Part shown: positions 22,850 to 27,859 of the stretch, one piece after another | Layout of the letters: the number at the start of each line of letters is the position of its first letter | Numbering within the stretch: the stretch's first letter is position 1 | Source of the DNA: Castellaniella sp041677825 | GTDB lineage: Bacteria; Pseudomonadota; Gammaproteobacteria; Burkholderiales; Burkholderiaceae_B | DNA length: 27,859 nt | Reading direction: 5' to 3' | Assembly: GCF_041677825.1 (NCBI RefSeq) | Contig: NZ_JBAYPG010000033.1 | Coordinates: 1-27,859 of the forward strand | Position numbers and translations under genes: made by a program | The notes under the pieces: generated by a model | What the model was told of the DNA's origin: nothing | Databases searched by the model: none | The model's input: the letters and a program-made list of their open reading frames with translations, nothing else

Positions 22850-23718
22850 GACAACCATCTCTTGCGGCGTTTGTAATGCTTGATGTTGCGGAAACTGACC
22901 AGCTCCTGCGCGCCGTCGCCGTAACCCAGATAGAAACGCTGGACGTCTGCATCCTGCGCCAGCCTGGCGACTTCTCCATCGATGACGATGCGGCCACTTT
23001 CCATGATGTAGCCATAGTGCGCGATGCCAAAGGCGGCCATGGCGTTCTGCTCGACCAGCAGCATGGCCACGCCCTGCTCCTGGTTGATGCGCACGATGAT
23101 CCTGAAAATATCCTCGACCACCAGGGGCGCCAGGCCCAGCGAGGGCTCATCCAGCAACATCAGCGTCGGCTTGCCCAGCAGCGCGCGGCCAATGGCCAGC
23201 ATCTGCTGCTCACCGCCCGAGAGGTACCCCGAGCGCTGGGCGCGGCGCTCGCGCAGACGGGGAAAATACTCGTAGATCAGATCCAGGTCGGGTTTTTCTC
23301 CGCGTCCCTTGAGGGCATTGCCGGCCACGATGAGATTCTCTTCGACGGTGAGATCCTCGAACACGTGGCGGCCTTCCCGGACATGGGCAATCCCCCGCCG
23401 TGCCAGCAGGTGCGGCGGCGTGGCATCGATACGCTCGCCCAGGTAATGGATGGACCCGGAACGCAGCTGCCCGACTTCCAGCGGCAGCAGGTTTGAAATG
23501 GCCTTCAGGGTCGTGGTCTTGCCGGCGCCATTGCTGCCCAGCAGCGCCACGATCCGGCCGCAGGGCACCGCAAGCGACAGCCCCCTGAGAACCTGTATCG
23601 TGTGCTGATAGACCACCTCGATGTTCTCTATCACGAGTGCAGGTTCTGCAGCGCTGCTGTCTGGCAACGCCGTCGTGCGCGGCGTCGCCAGTCCGGCATG
23701 GCCCGGGGCTGGGGTCAT
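22846..23718 (-). CDS. livF: LivF-type ABC ATP-binding protein with basic C-terminal tail
   Basis: ATPase of 290 residues for the cluster B LIV-type importer. It has an intact Walker A, GSNGAGKTT (residues 61-69), the signature YLSGGEQQMLAIGRAL, Walker B TLMLLDEPS and the LLVEQNA switch. Compared with a typical LivF of about 235 residues it has an N-terminal extension of about 27 residues and a C-terminal tail ending NIKHYKRRKRWLS, strongly basic. The start overlaps the receptor stop as ATGA (23715-23718), and its own stop overlaps the ligase start in the same way. Sandwiched between receptor and ligase, it ties uptake and activation into one translational unit. No defects are visible, in contrast with the cluster A LivF. 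Confidence 0.93.
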   Translation of the reverse strand: MTPAPGHAGLATPRTTALPDSSAAEPALVIENIEVVYQHTIQVLRGLSLAVPCGRIVALLGSNGAGKTTTLKAISNLLPLEVGQLRSGSIHYLGERIDATPPHLLARRGIAHVREGRHVFEDLTVEENLIVAGNALKGRGEKPDLDLIYEYFPRLRERRAQRSGYLSGGEQQMLAIGRALLGKPTLMLLDEPSLGLAPLVVEDIFRIIVRINQEQGVAMLLVEQNAMAAFGIAHYGYIMESGRIVIDGEVARLAQDADVQRFYLGYGDGAQELVSFRNIKHYKRRKRWLS

Positions 23719-24935
23719 GATGTCTCGATCCAGTCGCTGATGGGCCGCATCAGCTCGGACTTGACGTCATATTCGTAGATGCGGCCAATCGGGATCTGAT
23801 GGCTCTTGAGCGAAGCCGGCAGACCCATGATGCCACCCGTATCCCAGTTCTCGATGCTCTCCAGCGCCTGCTTCATGTTCTCGCCGGTGAGCGCCTTGTC
23901 GGCATTGATGCAGCGCTCGGCGATTTCGGCAAAGATCATCCCGGCAAACCAGGTGTGCGTATTGAACAGGGTGATGTAGCCTTGATCCGGATAGGTTCTG
24001 GAGACGTAGTCCGCCATTTCCTTCATCATGGGCGCATTGTCGGTCTCGTAGGAATAGCGGTAGGGCATCACGCCCACCCAGCCCTCGGCGGCAGCCCCCA
24101 TCGAACTGACCGTGGTCTTGTCCATGCTCCAGATGGTGCCCATGGGGATGGCCTTCATGCCCGCCTCGCGCATCTGCTTGATGAACTCGGGGATCGGCGC
24201 CAGCACATAGCCATGGAAAATGATGTAATCGGGCTTGGCACGGCGCAGCTTGGCCACCTCGCTGGAGACATCCACGGCGCCCGGCTTGGTGACCACTTCG
24301 AGCACGATGGGGATCTGCAGCGCCTCGGCGCGCGCCTTGATGCCCGGAATCGGATCGCGGCCGAACTCGGTATCGCTGTAGACGATGGCCACCGACGGCT
24401 TGCTGGAACCGCTGGCCTTGCTGCTGATGTACTCGAGCAAAATGCCGCCCATCGCCACGTAGGTCGGCGCGGCAATGAAGTGATAGGGGTGCAGCGCCGG
24501 ATCGGCCAGTTCGGAAGAAAAGCCCACCCCGCTGGTGAGCGTGGTGTTCAGGGGCTCGACCTCCTTGGCCGCCACTTTGGCCCAGCCAGTGGAGCCGCCA
24601 AAGAAGAATGGTGGCTTGTACTCGCCCATGAGCTTCTTGAAGATGGCCATTTCGTGGTCCATCTTGTAGACGGAGTCTTCGGATATGTAGCGCAGGCGCC
24701 GGCCGGCGACCCCGCCCTGTTCATTGCGCCAGTTGCAGTAATCGCCCAGCCCCTGGTTGAGCCCCACGCCGGCAAATGAAAAGACCCCGGTGATGGGCTG
24801 GGCCGCCCCGATGACGATGTCGCCGGACTCGGCCATGGCGACGCGAAACGGCAGTGCCGACAGGGCGGCGGCACCCAGGCCGGCGGCCATGGCACGGCGA
24901 CGCGGGATATTGACAGGATGATCAGTGTTTCTCAC
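23715..24935 (-). CDS. ABC substrate-binding protein with Tat-like signal
   Basis: Periplasmic receptor of 406 residues (Peripla_BP_6 class). The start is GTG 24935 with TTGGAGACAACCC before it; the open frame extends upstream but only into livM. The N-terminus carries three arginines, IPRRRAMAAGLGAAALSAL, ending in VAMA (residues 32-35), a plausible twin-arginine signal, so it may be exported folded. The mature start SGDIVIGAAQPITGVFSFAGVGLNQG and the segment VAIVYSDTEFGRD fit the family. It lies between livM and livF in a complete transporter operon and is the cognate receptor for that transporter. The ligand is unknown; the adjacent ligase suggests a carboxylate. Confidence 0.9.
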   Translation of the reverse strand: MRNTDHPVNIPRRRAMAAGLGAAALSALPFRVAMAESGDIVIGAAQPITGVFSFAGVGLNQGLGDYCNWRNEQGGVAGRRLRYISEDSVYKMDHEMAIFKKLMGEYKPPFFFGGSTGWAKVAAKEVEPLNTTLTSGVGFSSELADPALHPYHFIAAPTYVAMGGILLEYISSKASGSSKPSVAIVYSDTEFGRDPIPGIKARAEALQIPIVLEVVTKPGAVDVSSEVAKLRRAKPDYIIFHGYVLAPIPEFIKQMREAGMKAIPMGTIWSMDKTTVSSMGAAAEGWVGVMPYRYSYETDNAPMMKEMADYVSRTYPDQGYITLFNTHTWFAGMIFAEIAERCINADKALTGENMKQALESIENWDTGGIMGLPASLKSHQIPIGRIYEYDVKSELMRPISDWIETS

Positions 24936-24955
24936 GGGTTGTCTCCAAGGTGGTT

Positions 24956-25996
24956 TCAGGCTCTGAATGGCCAAAGGTGGAAAAATCGCCGTATGCGACG
25001 CCATACTTCCAGCAGTCCATGCGGCTCGAACACAAGAAATCCGATGATGAGCAGCCCGAAGACGATCTGCTGCATCGAGCTCAAAACCGAAGTGGCGCCG
25101 GGTGCCCACTGCGTGGCATAACTGACCGAGACCCGCAGCAGCTCCGGCAGGAGCGTCATGAAGACGGCGCCGAATATCGTGCCCAGCAGGCTGCCCAGGC
25201 CGCCGACGATGATGGCCGCCAGATAGAAAATGGACAGTTCCAGGGTGAAATATTCCGGCGTGATGGCCCGGTAGAAATAACCGAGCAGGCTGCCGGCCAC
25301 ACCGGCATAGAAAGAGCCAATGGCGAACGCCGCGAGTTTGTAGTGCAGGAGGTTGATGCCCAGCACCTCGGCGGAGATGTCCCGGTCGCGGATGGCGATG
25401 AAGGCCCGGCCCACCCGCGTGCGAAACAGGTTGCGCGCGGCGATCAGCAAGAGGATGGCCACCGGCATGATGAGAAAATACACGCTGTGATCGTTGCGCA
25501 ATTCAAAGCCCATCAGGCGGGCGGCAGGAATGGTCACCCCGCCCACGCCACCGGTCACGCTGCTCCATTCACGAAACACATAGACCAGGATGAACTGCGC
25601 CGCCAGGGTGGCCACGGCCAGGTACAGGCCTTTGATGCGCAGGCTGGGCAGCCCCACGACCACACCCAGCAGGCCGGCCATCAGGCCCGACAGGGGCAGC
25701 ACGAGGATGAACGGCACACCGCGCTGCGCCAGATAGGCCGTGGTATAGCAGCCCACCCCCATGAATGCGGCATGGCCCAGGGAAATGAGGCCGGTGTAGC
25801 CGGTCATGATGTTCAGGCCGGTAGCGGCAATGATGTGGATGCCCAGCAGGCAGGCCACACCGGCGACGTAGCCATTCACCCCGAACGGAAAGCACAGCAG
25901 CAAAAGCACGAGCAGGCCCAGCCATCCGCGCTGCACCCGGGTCGGCCAGATGGCCTCGTCGTGCTCGTAGCTCTCTCGAAAATCGCCAATTCTCAT
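24956..25996 (-). CDS. livM: LivM-type ABC permease
   Basis: Inner-membrane permease of 346 residues. LivM motifs are present: IIAATGLNIMTGYTGLISLGHAAFMGVGCY, LRIKGLYLAVATLAAQFIL, the coupling helix RTRVGRAFIAIRDRDISAEVLGI, and FLVFEPHGLLEVWRRIRRFFHLWPF at the C-terminus. The N-terminus has an unusually long polar lead (MRIGDFRESYEHDEAIWPT) before the first membrane segment. ATG 25996 begins 5 bases after the livH stop with only a weak ribosome binding site, so translation is probably coupled. It forms the translocation pore with the LivH encoded just upstream. No irregularity seen. Confidence 0.92.
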   Translation of the reverse strand: MRIGDFRESYEHDEAIWPTRVQRGWLGLLVLLLLCFPFGVNGYVAGVACLLGIHIIAATGLNIMTGYTGLISLGHAAFMGVGCYTTAYLAQRGVPFILVLPLSGLMAGLLGVVVGLPSLRIKGLYLAVATLAAQFILVYVFREWSSVTGGVGGVTIPAARLMGFELRNDHSVYFLIMPVAILLLIAARNLFRTRVGRAFIAIRDRDISAEVLGINLLHYKLAAFAIGSFYAGVAGSLLGYFYRAITPEYFTLELSIFYLAAIIVGGLGSLLGTIFGAVFMTLLPELLRVSVSYATQWAPGATSVLSSMQQIVFGLLIIGFLVFEPHGLLEVWRRIRRFFHLWPFRA

Positions 25997-26001
25997 GGGT
26001 T

Positions 26002-26895
26002 CTACAACCTTTCAATTTCGCGCGTGCCGAACAGGCCGTAGGGCCGGATCAGCAGGATCACCAGCACGATCACGTAAGGCACGATGTCACGCACCTTGCC
26101 CCCCAGGTAACCGGCCGTGAGGCTTTCCAGCAGGCCAATGATCAGGCCCGCTACGATGGCACCGACGATGCTGTCGAGCCCGCCCAGAATGATGACGGAC
26201 AGTACTCCCAGCGCGACCCCGCCCAGCGCAGGCGAAAGATTGGTGATGGCTGCGACGATGATGCCGGCCACGGCGCCGACGACACCGGCAAACATCCAGG
26301 TCAGGCGCTGCGTGGCCCGCACATCGACGCCCAGGACATAGGCCGTGGTGGGGTCACTGGCCGCGGCGCGCATCGAGACCCCGGTGGCCGTGTAGCGGAA
26401 ATACAGGCTGAACACCAGGATGACGGCGGCGGCCAGAAGAAAGCTCCAGATCATCTGGCCGGGAATGAACACATCGCCCAGGTACAGGGGCGTGCGCGGC
26501 AGCAGGGCCGGCATTTCGTAGGTGTGGCCACCGCCCCATATGGCGTTGATGCCGCCGCCCAGCGCGCTGGCCAGCCCGAGTGTCACCATGAGAATGGAGA
26601 TGACGGGCTGCCCTGACAGGGGCCTGAGGATGGCCTTCTCGATCAGGGCCGATACCAGCGCCACGGCCAGCAGGGACAGGATGAGCGCCGCAAGCGCGGG
26701 GATCCCCCACATGACGTTTGCGGTATAGAAAAAATACGCGCCCAGCATCATGAACTCGCCCATGGCGAAGTTGATCACGCCGGTGCCCTTGTAGACCAGG
26801 ACAAAGCCCAGGGCAATCAGCGCCTGCAGCCCGCCGGCCAGCAGACCGAGGGCCGCGTATTCGGCCAGTTCATACCAATCGAAGTCGAGCGGCAT
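26002..26895 (-). CDS. livH: LivH-type ABC permease
   Basis: Inner-membrane permease of 297 residues, standard LivH size. It shows LQALIALGFVLVYKGTGVINFAMGEFMMLGAYFF near the start, the coupling region RYTATGVSMRAAASDPTTAYVLGVD, and a typical end, VLVILLIRPYGLFGTREIERL. ATG 26895 overlaps the LivG stop as TGATG. It has a near-perfect ribosome binding site, AGGAGGTG, which is the strongest in the operon. It partners LivM of the same operon. Confidence 0.93.
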   Translation of the reverse strand: MPLDFDWYELAEYAALGLLAGGLQALIALGFVLVYKGTGVINFAMGEFMMLGAYFFYTANVMWGIPALAALILSLLAVALVSALIEKAILRPLSGQPVISILMVTLGLASALGGGINAIWGGGHTYEMPALLPRTPLYLGDVFIPGQMIWSFLLAAAVILVFSLYFRYTATGVSMRAAASDPTTAYVLGVDVRATQRLTWMFAGVVGAVAGIIVAAITNLSPALGGVALGVLSVIILGGLDSIVGAIVAGLIIGLLESLTAGYLGGKVRDIVPYVIVLVILLIRPYGLFGTREIERL

Positions 26896-27740
26896 CAGTG
26901 CACCTCCTGGACTGCGGGCCCGGCCGGTGCAGCCGCTTCGGCGGCGCCGCCCAGATAGGCGCGCACCACATCAGGATTGCCGCGCACTTCGGCCGGAGTG
27001 CCCCGGCCGATGGCCTCGCCAAAATTGACGACCACGACATGGTTGGAAATATCCATCACCAGGCCCATGTCATGCTCGATCAGGAGCACGGTGATGCCCC
27101 ATTGTTCCTGCACATCGAGAATGAAGCGGGCCATGTCCTCGGTCTCTTCCCGGTTCATTCCGGCCACGGGTTCGTCCAGCATCAGGACCTTGGGTCGCAT
27201 GGCCAGCGCACGGGCCAGTTCGACGCGTTTCTGCAGACCATAGGACAGGCCGGCGACCGACTGGTGCCGGATATGGTCGATCTCCAGGAAGTCGATGACT
27301 TCATGCTCGATCTCGCGTCGCAGCGCCATCTCTTCCTGCTTTGCAGGCCCCAGGTACCACATGGCCGAGAGCAGGTTGGAATTCAGGCGGGTATGGCCGC
27401 CCAGCTTGATGTTGTCCAGCACCGTCATGCCCCGGAACAGGGCGACGTTCTGGAACGTGCGTGCCAGACCCATGGCGGCGCGCCGGTGCGCACTATGGTG
27501 GGTCACGTCCTGCCCTTCGAAGCGCACGGTGCCGCCCTGGGGCCGGTAAAAGCCGGAAATGGTGTTGAACAGGCTGGTCTTGCCGGCCCCATTGGGGCCG
27601 ATAATGGCCGTGATTTCGCCCTTGCGGGCCGACAGCGAGACCCCGTTCAGGGCGCGTATGCCGCCGAAGTTGAGCTTCAGGTCATTGACTTCGAGCACGG
27701 GCGCCTGGCTTGCGGGGCTGGACGGGCCGGCTGGCGTCAT
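26895..27740 (-). CDS. livG: LivG-type ABC ATP-binding protein
   Basis: ATPase of 281 residues for the cluster B importer. It has Walker A GPNGAGKTS (residues 48-56), the Q-loop region RTFQNVALF, the LivG-style signature LSYGLQKRVELARAL, Walker B KVLMLDEPVAGMN and the H-loop LLIEHDMGLV. All catalytic elements are intact. It is slightly longer than a minimal LivG because of a Pro/Ser-rich N-terminus and an Ala-rich C-terminal tail. ATG 27740 overlaps the stop of the preceding partial gene as ATGA, with CGGAGACT upstream as ribosome binding site. It is the intact counterpart of the frameshifted cluster A livG. Confidence 0.94.
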   Translation of the reverse strand: MTPAGPSSPASQAPVLEVNDLKLNFGGIRALNGVSLSARKGEITAIIGPNGAGKTSLFNTISGFYRPQGGTVRFEGQDVTHHSAHRRAAMGLARTFQNVALFRGMTVLDNIKLGGHTRLNSNLLSAMWYLGPAKQEEMALRREIEHEVIDFLEIDHIRHQSVAGLSYGLQKRVELARALAMRPKVLMLDEPVAGMNREETEDMARFILDVQEQWGITVLLIEHDMGLVMDISNHVVVVNFGEAIGRGTPAEVRGNPDVVRAYLGGAAEAAAPAGPAVQEVH

Positions 27741-27859
27741 TGCGCAGTCTCCGTGCCGCTCCAGTTGCCGACGGGCGTGTTCTTGATGTAGACGGTGCCG
27801 GTCAGCGTGGAAATCAGCACCGGCGCGCCGCCATCGCGCCCGTGGCGCATGACCTCGAT
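27737..27859 (-). CDS. C-terminal end of an unrecognised gene (cut by window edge)
   Basis: The last 40 codons of a minus-strand frame run from the window edge to TGA at 27737-27739, which overlaps the LivG start as ATGA. The visible residues include VMRHGRDGGAPVLISTLTG and end in NWSGTETAQ. I do not recognise the family from this fragment. The tight overlap shows that it belongs to the same operon and that the operon starts outside the window. Confidence 0.6.
   Translation of the reverse strand: MEVMRHGRDGGAPVLISTLTGTVYIKNTPVGNWSGTETAQ

Noticed and set aside
1..27859. Mobile elements, integrase, CRISPR, tRNA or rRNA
   Set aside because: No transposase or integrase frames, no regularly spaced repeats and no RNA gene signatures were seen on either strand.

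Overview
The window is a dense catabolic region from a Gram-negative proteobacterium, most likely a betaproteobacterium of the Burkholderiales (an Alcaligenaceae-like organism would fit). This placement is inferred from the moderately high G+C content, the GGAGACA-type ribosome binding sites, and the pairing of branched-chain-amino-acid-type (LIV/HAAT) ABC transporters with acyl-CoA genes. I see no rRNA, tRNA, CRISPR, insertion sequence or phage gene, and no gene-free stretch longer than 300 bases.

Cluster A (about 119-13720) is divergent. On the minus strand, read from the middle outward, a TetR regulator (6456-7052) is followed by a thiolase, LivH, LivM, LivG, LivF and a periplasmic binding protein. 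On the plus strand run an acyl-CoA synthetase, a short-chain dehydrogenase, a large acyl-CoA dehydrogenase and a bifunctional enoyl-CoA hydratase/3-hydroxyacyl-CoA dehydrogenase. The shared 189-base intergenic region carries a palindrome matching the KstR2-type consensus AnCAAGnnCTTGnT. Candidate -35 elements of both divergent promoters fall inside it. Both ATPase genes of this transporter look damaged: livG has a one-base frameshift, and LivF has arginine in place of the Walker A lysine.

Cluster B (13785-27859) lies entirely on the minus strand and reads as one long operon entering from the right edge. It begins with the end of an unrecognised gene, then LivG, LivH, LivM, a Tat-type binding protein, LivF, a long-chain-type acyl-CoA synthetase, an MFE-2-like (3R)-hydroxyacyl-CoA dehydrogenase, a MaoC/hydratase-2, an acyl-CoA dehydrogenase, a second binding protein, a second AMP-forming ligase and a thiolase. 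Many junctions are ATGA or TGATG overlaps. The two clusters converge at 13720/13785 across a strong hairpin.

The likely shared theme is uptake of a carboxylic acid through LIV-type transporters, CoA activation, and beta-oxidation. Cluster A encodes an MFE-1-like (S)-hydroxyacyl route and cluster B an MFE-2-like (R)-hydroxyacyl route. The substrates cannot be read from the sequence. The KstR2-like operator and the duplicated, stereochemically different spirals point to bulky or branched acids such as terpenoid, alicyclic or steroid-derived acids, but this is inference.
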